From NCBI RefSeq assembly GCF_003131205.1, contig NZ_QFFY01000004.1, positions 1 to 64,000 on the forward strand: DNA of 64,000 nucleotides, written 5' to 3'. The notes under the pieces are model-generated. The model searched no databases. It had not been told where the DNA came from and saw only the letters and a program-made list of their open reading frames with translations. The translations under genes and the position numbers were made by a program. How positions within the stretch are numbered: the stretch's first letter is position 1; every line of letters begins with the position of its first letter. The stretch is from Occallatibacter savannae (GTDB taxonomy: Bacteria > Acidobacteriota > Terriglobia > Terriglobales > Acidobacteriaceae). Shown here one piece after another: positions 25,121 to 33,266 of the stretch.

Positions 25121-26335
25121 ATGGCCCGTGGAACTGCTAGATTCTTCGACATGCGGAGACAAAGCTGGATTGCCATTTTTCTGCTTGGCGTGGCGGCGGC
25201 GGCCTGTGGGCTGAGCCAGACGACGGTCAAAGCCGATGCGCGGGCGCGCGATCTTGGAGTGCCGTTTGAGGGGAGTGCGGGGAAGCTCGATGCGATTACG
25301 GATGTGGCGGGTGTCGAGGTCGGCGCGACCACGCTGATTCGCGGAGATGGGCCGCTGAAGGTGGGAGAGGGCCCGGTGAGGACCGGGGTTACGGTGATCT
25401 TCCCGCGCGGCAAACAGAATACCGACAACGTCTATGCGGGGTGGTTCAGCCTGAACGGCAATGGCGAGATGACGGGCACGACGTGGGTGGAAGAGGCCGG
25501 GCTGTTGAAGGGGCCGATTGGGATTACGAATACGCACAGCGTGGGAGTGGTACGCGATTCGATCATCGCATGGGCTGTGCGGCAGAAGCTGATGAAGGCG
25601 GATGAGTGGTCGCTGCCTGTGGTTGCAGAGACATGGGATGGATGGTTGAACGACATCAACGGATTCCATGTGAAGCAGGCGGATGTGTTTGCGGCGCTGG
25701 ATTCGGCGGAAGCGGGGCCGGTGGCCGAGGGCAATACGGGCGGCGGAACGGGGATGGTCTGCTACGGGTTCAAAGGCGGCACGGGCACGGCTTCGCGCGT
25801 GCTGCCGAAGGAGAGCGGCGGATACACGGTGGGCGTGCTGGTGCAGTGCAATTGCGGAAGGCGTCCTCAGCTGACGATTGCAGGCGTGCCGGTGGGGAAG
25901 GAATTGACGGAGAACGTGCCCTATGCGGAGCTGCAGCAGGTGCCGGGGAACGAGCAGAAGGGGGATGTGGGGTCGATCATCATCGTGGTCGCGACGGACG
26001 CGCCGCTGCTGCCGCATCAGTTGAAACGCGTTGCACGACGGGCTTCGCTGGGGCTGGCGAGGACGGGGTCGGTGTCGGGGAATGGGTCGGGGGATATTTT
26101 TATTGCGTTCTCGACGGCCAATCCGCATGCCGATGACGCGCCGGGGCCGAATGCGGTTCAGACGGTTTCGACGGAGCGGATCAGTCCGCTGTTTGAAGCG
26201 ACGGTGGAGGCGACGGAAGAAGCGATTGTGAATGCGATGGTGGGAGCGAAGACGATGACGGGGGTTGAGGGACGCACGGTTGTTGCTCTGCCGCATGAGA
26301 GGCTGCAGCAGGTGCTGAAGAAGTACGGGCGGTGA
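25121..26335 (+). CDS. P1 family peptidase (DmpA/BapA type)
   Basis: 404 aa. N-terminal signal with a possible lipobox (GVAAAACG). The self-processing aminopeptidase fold is seen in GKLDAITDVAGVEVG, GPIGITNTHSVGVVRDSI, EGNTGGGTGMVCYGFKGG, and a late SGNGSGDIFIAFST, where the Ser of NGSGD is the expected nucleophile released by autocleavage. Family members hydrolyse N-terminal residues of small peptides, including beta-peptides. Starts 25121 and 25151 (MRRQSW) are both possible; the latter gives a cleaner signal peptide. Confidence 0.88.
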   Translation: MARGTARFFDMRRQSWIAIFLLGVAAAACGLSQTTVKADARARDLGVPFEGSAGKLDAITDVAGVEVGATTLIRGDGPLKVGEGPVRTGVTVIFPRGKQNTDNVYAGWFSLNGNGEMTGTTWVEEAGLLKGPIGITNTHSVGVVRDSIIAWAVRQKLMKADEWSLPVVAETWDGWLNDINGFHVKQADVFAALDSAEAGPVAEGNTGGGTGMVCYGFKGGTGTASRVLPKESGGYTVGVLVQCNCGRRPQLTIAGVPVGKELTENVPYAELQQVPGNEQKGDVGSIIIVVATDAPLLPHQLKRVARRASLGLARTGSVSGNGSGDIFIAFSTANPHADDAPGPNAVQTVSTERISPLFEATVEATEEAIVNAMVGAKTMTGVEGRTVVALPHERLQQVLKKYGR

Positions 26336-26366
26336 GAAGTATGAGAATTTTCACGTACTGTATCGT

Positions 26367-26430
26367 CTCCCAGGTCTCCAAAAGCGGGAGACACTTCGGC
26401 TTCGCTCAGTGCAGGCTCTGGGGCACCCGC
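26367..26430. repeat. composite GGGGCACCCG element, copy a
   Basis: CCAGGTCTCC...GGGAGAC pairs, followed by CTTCGGCTTCGCTCAG and GGGGCACCCGCG. A second, similar copy lies about 100 bp downstream, and a third of this composite type is at 36471-36532. Confidence 0.65.
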
Positions 26431-26467
26431 GTGGTGGTGAGACGGATCAGGAGATCGGAATCGTCGC

Positions 26468-26531
26468 TTCCCATGTCTCCAGCACCGGGAGATCCTTCGC
26501 TTCGCTCAGGACAAGCTATGGGGCACCCGCG
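26468..26531. repeat. composite GGGGCACCCG element, copy b
   Basis: CCCATGTCTCC...GGGAGAT followed by CTTCGCTTCGCTCAG and GGGGCACCCGCG. It is similar to copy a with substitutions in both arms. Confidence 0.65.
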
Positions 26532-26577
26532 CGACTGGTGGGACCGGCTACTTGTCGGATTTGCCGAAGATTCCGCC

Positions 26578-26637
26578 TTCGCCAAGGCTTCGGCGTGACA
26601 GGTCCACTTCGCCAAGGCTTCGGCGCGACAGGTCCGC
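26578..26637. repeat. two tandem 30-bp repeats
   Basis: TTCGCCAAGGCTTCGGCG plus a GACAGGTCC tail occurs twice with a 30-bp period, differing at a few positions. It sits inside a 24-bp direct repeat copied from the end of the neighbouring DUF4440 gene. Confidence 0.75.
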
Positions 26638-26676
26638 AGTGCCAGGCTTCGACGGGCCGAGGAGTTTCTCGGAAAA

Positions 26677-27231
26677 CTACTTGTCGGATTTGCCGAAGAT
26701 GGGGATGTGGAAGGGGAGTTCGGCGTCGGACTTCTTTTTGCCTTTGCCGCCGTCTTCTTTCAGGACCGTGCGCTGGGAGTTGATGCAGAGCCAGCCGTTG
26801 TGGGCGCGCTCGAAGACGTGCGTGAAGACTCCCTTTTCGTTCACCTCGCCGGATGTGCCACGGTGATGCAGGGTGTAGGTGCCGTTGGCGACGGCGGTGT
26901 CTCCGAGCATGCGGACCGTGATGACTTTCTGTTCGAGGTGGAGCGACTTGTCTTCGGTGGCGATGATGAAGGCGAGCTGCTGGTTGCGGGTGGTGATGTC
27001 GCCGGAGCCTGAGACGTCGAGGAAGAGCGGAGAGAGCACGTTCTCAAGACCGTACTGGTCGCGACGGTTGACGGCCTGATCCCAGCCGTCTTCGATTTTC
27101 TGGAACTGCGCGATCTCGGGAGAGGCAGTGGAGGTGACGGGTGCCTGGGCCGGGGGGGTGGTGCTACTCGGGGCCTGGGCGAACGCGAAGCAGGGAAGAA
27201 GAAGAGCAGTGAAGCAGGTAATTCGGTTCAT
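26677..27231 (-). CDS. secreted DUF4440 / NTF2-like protein
   Basis: 184 aa with a signal peptide (FTALLLPCFAFAQA) and a Pro/Thr/Ala-rich linker. The NTF2-like domain has FQKIEDGWDQAVNRRD, LENVLSPLFLDVSGSGD, VRMLGDTAVANGTYTL and KGVFTHVFERAHNGWLCINSQ. DUF4440 proteins include small-molecule binders and enzymes; no catalytic residue can be assigned. The start at 27231 was chosen for the signal peptide. The sequence of its last seven codons and stop is duplicated 129 bp downstream. Confidence 0.82.
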   Translation of the reverse strand: MNRITCFTALLLPCFAFAQAPSSTTPPAQAPVTSTASPEIAQFQKIEDGWDQAVNRRDQYGLENVLSPLFLDVSGSGDITTRNQQLAFIIATEDKSLHLEQKVITVRMLGDTAVANGTYTLHHRGTSGEVNEKGVFTHVFERAHNGWLCINSQRTVLKEDGGKGKKKSDAELPFHIPIFGKSDK

Positions 27232-27372
27232 GAGCGTGCGGGAAACTCCCAGATACGATGATATCTCTTGGACGGGGAAGGGCAGGGATTGGGGATTAGG
27301 CATTAGGGACTAGGGAATAGGGGACGAGTGAGTAGTGAGGAGTGAATGACGGCTGCTGGTCTGCTGTACGGG

Positions 27373-28137
27373 CTAGATGAGGTTTTGGAGGCGGTCGGGC
27401 TGGTGGAGGGTGATGACGGAGTCTTCGATGGTGATGGAGCCTTCTTTGCGGAACTGGCCGAGGGTGCGGGTCACGGTTTCGCGGGTGGTGCAGGCCATGG
27501 AGGCCATCTCTTCGTGGGTGAGGAGCAGCGGGAAGCGGTAGCCGCCGTTGACGTGTTCGCCGATCTGGTGGGCGAGTTCGAGGAGGAGACGGCCGAGGCG
27601 TCCGGCGACGGTTTCGGCGAGAGCGATGCGGCATGCGTCCTGGAGGGCGAAGCGGTATTCCTGGCAGAGGCATTGCACGGCGCGCATCTGGGCTTCGCGA
27701 TGATTGCGAAGGAAGGTGAGAAAGCGCTCGCGTTCGACGGGGCGGAGCTGGGCCGCGGTGAGGGATTCAGCTGAGACCTCGTAGACGCCGTGGGAGAGGG
27801 CTGCGTAGAGTCCGAGGACGGAACCGGGACCCGCGACGCGGACGATCATCTGGCGGTCCTGGGCGCGGCCGGCGGTGAGTTTGAGGTATCCGCCGCAGAT
27901 GAGGTAGAGGCAGCGGGCGTCTTCGCCCTGGCTGAAGAGGGCGGCCTGCGGGGGCAGGCTGATGGTGCTGGTGACGAGTTCAAGGTCGGCGAGGACTGCG
28001 CTACCGAGGGAGCAGAACCATCCGGGCCGGCGATTGGAGCAGGCTGCACAACCGATCGGAGACTGACGACCAATGGTCTTCTGCCGCCGCGGTGTGGCCG
28101 TGGAAATTCCCAAATCCGCCATGTTCTTGCCTTGCAT
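27373..28137 (-). CDS. Crp/Fnr family regulator with N-terminal cysteine cluster
   Basis: 254 aa. The cyclic-nucleotide-fold domain spans about residues 55-165 (GEDARCLYLICGGYLKL, GSVLGLYAAL), followed by a long helix and a C-terminal helix-turn-helix (LTHEEMASMACTTRETVTRTL). Cys30, Cys33 and Cys42 (CAAC...FC) near the N-terminus, plus a Cys in YLICGG, suggest an Fe-S cluster as in FNR, though the spacing C-x2-C-x8-C differs. The recognition helix RETVTR is closer to CRP (RETVGR) than to FNR. Matching TGTGA-N6-TCAC sites lie before this gene and before the decaheme gene 570 bp away, so it probably controls the cytochrome cluster. Confidence 0.9.
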   Translation of the reverse strand: MQGKNMADLGISTATPRRQKTIGRQSPIGCAACSNRRPGWFCSLGSAVLADLELVTSTISLPPQAALFSQGEDARCLYLICGGYLKLTAGRAQDRQMIVRVAGPGSVLGLYAALSHGVYEVSAESLTAAQLRPVERERFLTFLRNHREAQMRAVQCLCQEYRFALQDACRIALAETVAGRLGRLLLELAHQIGEHVNGGYRFPLLLTHEEMASMACTTRETVTRTLGQFRKEGSITIEDSVITLHQPDRLQNLI

Positions 28138-28166
28138 ACAGTGTGCCGATGTTGCTGTTTCACCGA

Positions 28167-28182
28167 TGTGATGGGGCTCACG
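28167..28182. promoter_or_regulatory. candidate CRP-type site upstream of the Crp/Fnr gene
   Basis: TGTGA-tggggc-TCACG, one base from the CRP dyad TGTGA-N6-TCACA. Its centre is about 38 bp before the regulator's start codon, suitable for autoregulation. Confidence 0.5.
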
Positions 28183-28518
28183 CTCGCGAGTGCAGTAAAG
28201 CCAGTGCCAAGTTGCGGGTACAGGATTCCTGAGAAGAAATTTGAGGGCGAAGTCTCATGGAGATGGAGGAAAGTTCAGCGGCGTTCCGGGGTGTGACGAG
28301 CGGCATAAGAGTTGTTGCGGCGGGGGCGGTCTGGTTTGAGAAGGGGAACCGAATTGGGACTGGAGTTTTGCGAAACCGTTCGCAGCGCGTTGGCGGTTGT
28401 ATGTCTCTGGAAATCAAGTTGATGAGGGAACGCGAGGAGGCCGGGGGTTTTGCGGGCGGTCTGCCGGCTGCGGTGTGTTTTGAGCCCTGTTTTCACTTTG
28501 GGAAGGCCGGAATCTGGA

Positions 28519-28534
28519 TGTGATGGATGTCACC
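28519..28534. promoter_or_regulatory. candidate CRP-type site upstream of the cytochrome cluster
   Basis: TGTGA-tggatg-TCACC, one base from the CRP dyad. It lies about 175 bp upstream of the decaheme cytochrome start. The remaining gap 28183-28518 shows no gene I can support; an 88-codon frame there is not protein-like. Confidence 0.5.
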
Positions 28535-28709
28535 GTAAGGTGAGTTCCGAGCGGGTTACGATTCGCCCATAAGGTGATGCTCCGCACAGGCGCAGCCGAG
28601 TACGAGCAAGGAAATCGTTCGACAGAAAGATTCCCGCGAGGGATGCATCGGGCCGAAAGATTGCCGAACTGGTACTGAGGTGGCCAGGAGCACACCAAGG
28701 TGGACCTTG

Positions 28710-29687
28710 ATGCATAAAGAACGGCTATTTGCAGGGAAGAAATGCAGTACGGGCCCTGGGATGAGGATGGTTTGGCTCGTCCTGTGCCTGATGATTCCGG
28801 TGCTGATGCATGCGGCGACCGGGAAGGGATCAACGCCGGCGGCGAAGAGCCAGGCTGCGGCGGCCTCCGCACCGGGCGATTTTGTGGGGCAGGAGACATG
28901 CGCGACGTGTCATGAAGAGGCGGCGAAGGGGTTCGCCTCGAATCCGCATACGAAGCTGGCGGAGATGCACGGCAAGTCCGGCGCGACCTGCGAAAGCTGC
29001 CATGGAGCGGGCAAAGCGCACGTGGATGGCGGCGGGGATGTGGCGAAGATCTTCAATCCGGCGAAGGCATCGGCGAAGGAGATCGATGCGCGCTGTTTGA
29101 GCTGCCACCAGGGACAGCATGCGAACTTCGAACGCACGGCGCATGGGGAAAACAATGTGAGCTGCATCAGCTGCCACAGCGTTCATCACAGCGCGACCCC
29201 GGAGAAGCTGCTGAAGGTCGAACAGCCGAAGTTGTGCTTCCAGTGCCACTCGGACACGAAGTCGCAGTTCAACATGCCGTTCCATCACAAGGTGGAAGAG
29301 GGGCTGATGAAGTGCACGGACTGCCACGATGCGCACGGCACGTTCAATCGCAAGAACCTGAGGGCGTCGGCGCAGATGGATGCGGTGTGCACCAAGTGCC
29401 ACAGCGAGACGGCAGGGCCGTTTACGTATGAGCACTTTGTGGTGAAGACGGAGGGCTGCACGGCCTGCCACTTCGCGCACGGCGGTCCGAATCCAAGGCT
29501 GCTGAATCGCGCGAATGTGAACACGATCTGCCTGCAGTGCCATTCGCCATCGCCGAATTTCACGACGGGCGGATTGCCGTCAGGACCGGCGCACAACCAG
29601 GCGACGCAGTACCAAGCGTGCACGATGTGCCATACCAGTATTCACGGATCGAACACGAGCCACGTGTTCTTCAACATTGCGCAATAA
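28710..29687 (+). CDS. DmsE/MtrA-family decaheme c-type cytochrome
   Basis: 325 aa periplasmic cytochrome. A signal segment (RMVWLVLCLMIPVLMHAA) is followed by ten CXXCH haem sites in order: CATCH, CESCH, CLSCH, CISCH, CFQCH, CTDCH, CTKCH, CTACH, CLQCH, CTMCH. Ten haems and the FVGQETCATCH start are typical of the DmsE/MtrA group, which threads into an outer-membrane porin to carry electrons across. AAGGTGG lies 7 bases before the ATG. The porin gene follows 10 bp downstream. A CRP-type dyad lies upstream. Confidence 0.95.
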   Translation: MHKERLFAGKKCSTGPGMRMVWLVLCLMIPVLMHAATGKGSTPAAKSQAAAASAPGDFVGQETCATCHEEAAKGFASNPHTKLAEMHGKSGATCESCHGAGKAHVDGGGDVAKIFNPAKASAKEIDARCLSCHQGQHANFERTAHGENNVSCISCHSVHHSATPEKLLKVEQPKLCFQCHSDTKSQFNMPFHHKVEEGLMKCTDCHDAHGTFNRKNLRASAQMDAVCTKCHSETAGPFTYEHFVVKTEGCTACHFAHGGPNPRLLNRANVNTICLQCHSPSPNFTTGGLPSGPAHNQATQYQACTMCHTSIHGSNTSHVFFNIAQ

Positions 29688-29697
29688 GGGGCGAGCG

Positions 29698-32106
29698 ATG
29701 ACGAGACAGATTGAATACGGAAACAGTCTGGTTGGGTCGTCGGCCGGGAGAAGATTCTGCCGGTTGAGCGCCCTGGCTGCAACGACGATTCTGGCGTTTG
29801 GCGGAGTACTGAGCGGGTTAGGGCAGCAGCCCCAGGCTGTTCAGTCGGAGGCTGCGAAACCAGCAGCGGAAAAGAAGCCGGCACCCGAGGTGAAGGAGAG
29901 GATTGCCGGCAACTACACGATGCACTCCAGCGTGGAGCTGGGCGGCGTGATTACGCAGAAAGATGGCAGCAGCGCGATGTGGGCGACGATGGTGAATGAG
30001 GGCACGGGAATGCGCGTGCTGAACCAGTCGCTGGAGCTGCGCAGCATCGACACGCGCAAGACGCCGTTCTTTGACAGGCTGTCGACGGCGAGCTTTGGCT
30101 ACGGCGGCGAGCCGAATAACGTGTCGTTCCTGAATGTCTCGAAGGGTCGCTGGTACGACTTTGCCGGAAACTTCCGGCGCGACCGGAACTACTTCGACTA
30201 CAACCTGCTGGATAACTCGCTATTGTCGACGGCAACGGCGGCGACACCGGCGCTGGTGCCGGAGCCGAGTTCACTGCACGTCTTCAATACTGTGCGGCGG
30301 AACACGGACACGCTGTTTACACTGCTACCGCTGTCGCGGTTGAGCTTCCGCGTGGGATACAACCACAACACGAGCGAGGGCCCGACGTACTCGACCGTGC
30401 ACGAAGCGGGCGATGTGCTGGTGCTGCAGTGGTTCCGAAACGGGCTGGATACGTACACCGGCGGAGTGGACTACAAGCTGGCAAGGCGTACGACGCTGAG
30501 CTACGACGAGCTGTTCGCGCTGTACAAGGGCGATTCGTCGTACGTGCTTGCTCCGACGCCGTTTACGCTGGCGAATGGCACTCCCACAACGCTGGGTGTG
30601 AACACGCTGGCGACGACTACGTGCGGATCCGGGGCGGCGAAGACGGCTGAAGTGGTGAACGGGATTGCGAATCCGTTCTGCACGCAGACGCTGGTGCAGA
30701 GCCAGGTTGCGCCGACGCGGACGATGTTTCCGACGGAGCAGCTGAGGTTCAGCTCGCACTACTGGGACAGGGTGTCGTTCAACGGCCGCGTGGCCTATAG
30801 CGGCGGTGTGTCAAACGTGAACCATTTCAACGAGACGTTCACTGGACTACTGGCACGCACGTCGCTTCGCCAGGAGATCGACACGGGCGGCCTCGAGAAT
30901 GGGCGGCTCGCGCATAACAAACGCAACAGCCTGAATGGAGACTTCGGGATCGAGGCTGAATTGACGAAGTGGTTCTCGATTTCGGATTCGTTCGACTACC
31001 GCTATTTCCGTACCGAAGGGAACAAGACTCTGATTGCGCAGACGTGGGCGAACGTGGCTGCGACAACCGGCGGTACGGCACCTGTGCCGCCGGCGAGCTT
31101 CAACGTCAATACGCCGCTGAGCGCACTGACGAACAAGACGACGACGACGGCGGATGGCGACACGATCAATCAGAAGATCGAGCGCAACACTGTGCTGGGA
31201 GTGTTTACGATTTCGCCGGAGATCAAGATTTCTGGCGGATGGCGCTTCGATAACCGGCATATTACAGATACCGACGAGAACTTCACGTGGCACCAGAACG
31301 GGCTCGTTGCGGGTGTAGCCATTACGCCGTCGCGAACCTTCCGTGCCAACGTGAATCTGGATACGCTGAGCTGGAAGTCAGCCAATTCGGAGACGACCGC
31401 AAACACTTACACGCGGGAAGCGCCGAACAAGGTCTATCACGTGCGGGCGCGCGCTGTGGCTACTCCGGCGAAGTGGGTGAATTTTGCGATCACGGGAAAT
31501 GATTTTGAGGGAAAGAACGACGATCCTCTGGTCAATCACAAGGAGCACAACCGCAACTTCAGCCTGGCAACTCAGGTGATTGCGAACGAGCAGGTGAGCT
31601 TCGAGTTCAACTACTCGCATGACGATGTGTTCTCGCAGACGGATCTCTGCTACGCCTTCGCGCCGACTGCGGCGTTTCCGCTGCCTGCGGGAGCACAGGG
31701 ATCGGCGGGAACATGCCTGAAGACCCCGGATAATCCGGGCGGGACGTTGCCGACGCAGACTGCCGCAACGCAGTTGTATCTGGGCAATGGCACGTACAAC
31801 GCTCCGGCGACGTTCTTTTCGGGAGCCTTCACGTACTCGCCTTCGAAGTATTTCCGGTTCAACGGCGGCGCGCGGCTGACGAACAATACCGGCAGCGCTG
31901 AGATGCTCAATCCGTTGATGGTTCCGGGAGCGCTGAATTCGAAGGTGATTTCGCCGTTTAGCGATCTGGTTATCAACATCGCGCCGCAATGGGCGTGGCA
32001 CGGGAACTGGGTTCATCATGGGTACCAAGAGGCAGGCGGGCCTGGGCCGGCTGCGCGGAATTTCCATGGTGATGTTGTGACTCTGGGTGTGCGGTACGCA
32101 TTCTGA
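29698..32106 (+). CDS. MtrB/PioB-family decaheme-associated outer-membrane porin
   Basis: 802 aa. After a signal peptide (about residues 24-45) the sequence is a long run of alternating amphipathic strands ending in GVRYAF, with aromatic C-terminal Phe as in outer-membrane beta-barrels. MtrB/PioB porins sheathe the decaheme cytochrome and hold the conduit across the outer membrane. The order decaheme-porin, 10 bp apart, matches mtrAB/pioAB. I see no CXXC near the N-terminus, a motif described for Shewanella MtrB. No gene for an outer-surface cytochrome follows. Confidence 0.9.
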   Translation: MTRQIEYGNSLVGSSAGRRFCRLSALAATTILAFGGVLSGLGQQPQAVQSEAAKPAAEKKPAPEVKERIAGNYTMHSSVELGGVITQKDGSSAMWATMVNEGTGMRVLNQSLELRSIDTRKTPFFDRLSTASFGYGGEPNNVSFLNVSKGRWYDFAGNFRRDRNYFDYNLLDNSLLSTATAATPALVPEPSSLHVFNTVRRNTDTLFTLLPLSRLSFRVGYNHNTSEGPTYSTVHEAGDVLVLQWFRNGLDTYTGGVDYKLARRTTLSYDELFALYKGDSSYVLAPTPFTLANGTPTTLGVNTLATTTCGSGAAKTAEVVNGIANPFCTQTLVQSQVAPTRTMFPTEQLRFSSHYWDRVSFNGRVAYSGGVSNVNHFNETFTGLLARTSLRQEIDTGGLENGRLAHNKRNSLNGDFGIEAELTKWFSISDSFDYRYFRTEGNKTLIAQTWANVAATTGGTAPVPPASFNVNTPLSALTNKTTTTADGDTINQKIERNTVLGVFTISPEIKISGGWRFDNRHITDTDENFTWHQNGLVAGVAITPSRTFRANVNLDTLSWKSANSETTANTYTREAPNKVYHVRARAVATPAKWVNFAITGNDFEGKNDDPLVNHKEHNRNFSLATQVIANEQVSFEFNYSHDDVFSQTDLCYAFAPTAAFPLPAGAQGSAGTCLKTPDNPGGTLPTQTAATQLYLGNGTYNAPATFFSGAFTYSPSKYFRFNGGARLTNNTGSAEMLNPLMVPGALNSKVISPFSDLVINIAPQWAWHGNWVHHGYQEAGGPGPAARNFHGDVVTLGVRYAF

Positions 32107-32268
32107 GTGATCCGGGTGGGCCGGGCAAAGCGGAGTATCGCCGGCCCACGCGGTTGCAGTGAACATGACGCCGTAGAGTTGCCTGGGACGGAATTGCGGC
32201 GCCAACAACAACGTCCCCTCGCAGCGATCTTCCCCCGGTAGGCGGGGAGAACTCTGGGAGAGCAAGAG

Positions 32269-32592
32269 ATGAGTCACATGGTTCGCAATGTTGGAGCGGC
32301 ATTGATGGCAGTGATGATTGCCCGCTCCGCGGGCTTCGCGCAATCTGCAACCGAAGGGTTGTACAAGGCGAAGTGCCAGATGTGTCATGGCGAGAAGGGC
32401 ATGGCGGATTCGGGTGCAGGCAAATCGATGAAGGTGAAGCCGGCGACCGATCCTGATGTGAAGAAGATGAGCGAAGCGCAGATGATCGAAGCGGTGAAGA
32501 ACGGCATGGGCAAGATGCAGCCGTATCAGGGCAAGTTGACCGATGCGCAGATCAAGGATGTGGTGGGATACTTCAGGACTTTCGTGAAGTAG
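32269..32592 (+). CDS. small monohaem cytochrome c
   Basis: 107 aa with a signal peptide (AALMAVMIARSAGFA) and one haem site CQMCH, with Met candidates in GKMQPYQGKLTD. The C-terminal helix is QIKDVVGYFRTF. It probably shuttles electrons in the periplasm between the NapC-like membrane protein and the decaheme. It is a close relative of the cytochrome encoded at 32859-33167; the two look like a tandem duplication. Confidence 0.9.
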   Translation: MSHMVRNVGAALMAVMIARSAGFAQSATEGLYKAKCQMCHGEKGMADSGAGKSMKVKPATDPDVKKMSEAQMIEAVKNGMGKMQPYQGKLTDAQIKDVVGYFRTFVK

Positions 32593-32672
32593 GCCGGCAC
32601 AGCAGTAGAGCTAGAGAAGTCCTAAAGCAGTGTCGAGCAGTAGAAGTAAGTTGCGGTTAATGAAGAACGGGT

Positions 32673-32706
32673 CCGGCGCATTTTTCTCTTGGGGAGAATG
32701 CGCCGG
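32673..32706. terminator. strong hairpin between the two monohaem cytochrome genes
   Basis: CCGGCGCATT (32673-32682) and AATGCGCCGG (32697-32706) are perfect arms, with TCTC/GAGA pairing inside. No T-run follows, so it may be a processing or stability structure rather than an intrinsic terminator. The rest of 32593-32858 shows no gene. Confidence 0.6.
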
Positions 32707-32858
32707 CTCCAGTCAGACGAGCATCGGCGAGTTGTCACAATGAGCTACTTTCATTGAGCGCCGGTGTTTAAGGAAGTAAGGTTCTTAAGCAGTTTGGAAC
32801 ATGATTGGGCGTGGCCCCCAACGATCTGGCCATAATGCATTTTTGAAGGAGTCTTGCA

Positions 32859-33167
32859 ATGACGAAGACGATGCGATCGATGGCGGTGCTGGCTGCGACG
32901 GTATGTCTGGCCGGTTCCATGGGCTTCGCGGAATCCGGTGAAGCGATCTACAAGGCGAATTGCCAGAGCTGTCACGGCAGCACCGGCACCCCGAGTGCGG
33001 GAATCGCGAAGATGATGGGCGTGAAGCCCGCGGCGGAGTACAAGACAACGGAGAAAGAGCAGATCGAGTCCGTGAAGAACGGCAAGGGCAAGATGAAGGC
33101 GTTTGCCGGCAAGCTGACGGACGAGCAAATCAAGGACGTCGTCACATATTTCCGCACATTGAAGTAG
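32859..33167 (+). CDS. small monohaem cytochrome c
   Basis: 102 aa with signal peptide (VLAATVCLAGSMGFA) and one haem site CQSCH. GKMKAFAGKLTDEQIKDVV matches the preceding cytochrome closely (GKMQPYQGKLTDAQIKDVV). A periplasmic electron shuttle is the likely role. GAAGGAG lies 8 bases before its ATG. An intrinsic terminator separates it from the NapC-like gene. Confidence 0.9.
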   Translation: MTKTMRSMAVLAATVCLAGSMGFAESGEAIYKANCQSCHGSTGTPSAGIAKMMGVKPAAEYKTTEKEQIESVKNGKGKMKAFAGKLTDEQIKDVVTYFRTLK

Positions 33168-33180
33168 TCGCAAGTAACTG

Positions 33181-33250
33181 ACCCGCTTCATGCCTCGTTG
33201 TTGGAAACGGGTCCCGGACACGTGCCGGGTTGATGAAGCGGGTTTCTTTT
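33181..33250 (+). terminator. intrinsic terminator with nested inner hairpin
   Basis: ACCCGCTTCAT (33181-33191) pairs with ATGAAGCGGGT (33233-33243), followed by TTCTTTT. Inside, CCCGG-acacgtg-CCGGG forms a second hairpin. It ends only 17 bp before the NapC-like start codon, so it may tune read-through into that gene. Confidence 0.75.
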
Positions 33251-33266
33251 GTCTGGGAGGAAGACA

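Noticed and set aside
28257..28523. Small gene upstream of the decaheme cytochrome (88 codons)
   Set aside because: The translation has no protein-like pattern or ribosome binding site, and it lies in the control region holding the CRP-type sites.
28530..28543. TCACC-N4-GGTGA as an FNR-type operator
   Set aside because: The half-sites point outwards compared with FNR/CRP dyads. The overlapping TGTGA-N6-TCACC fits the family better.
31378..32388. Minus-strand gene opposite the end of the MtrB porin
   Set aside because: It is a shadow frame dominated by Arg, His and Pro, and the plus strand is clearly coding here.
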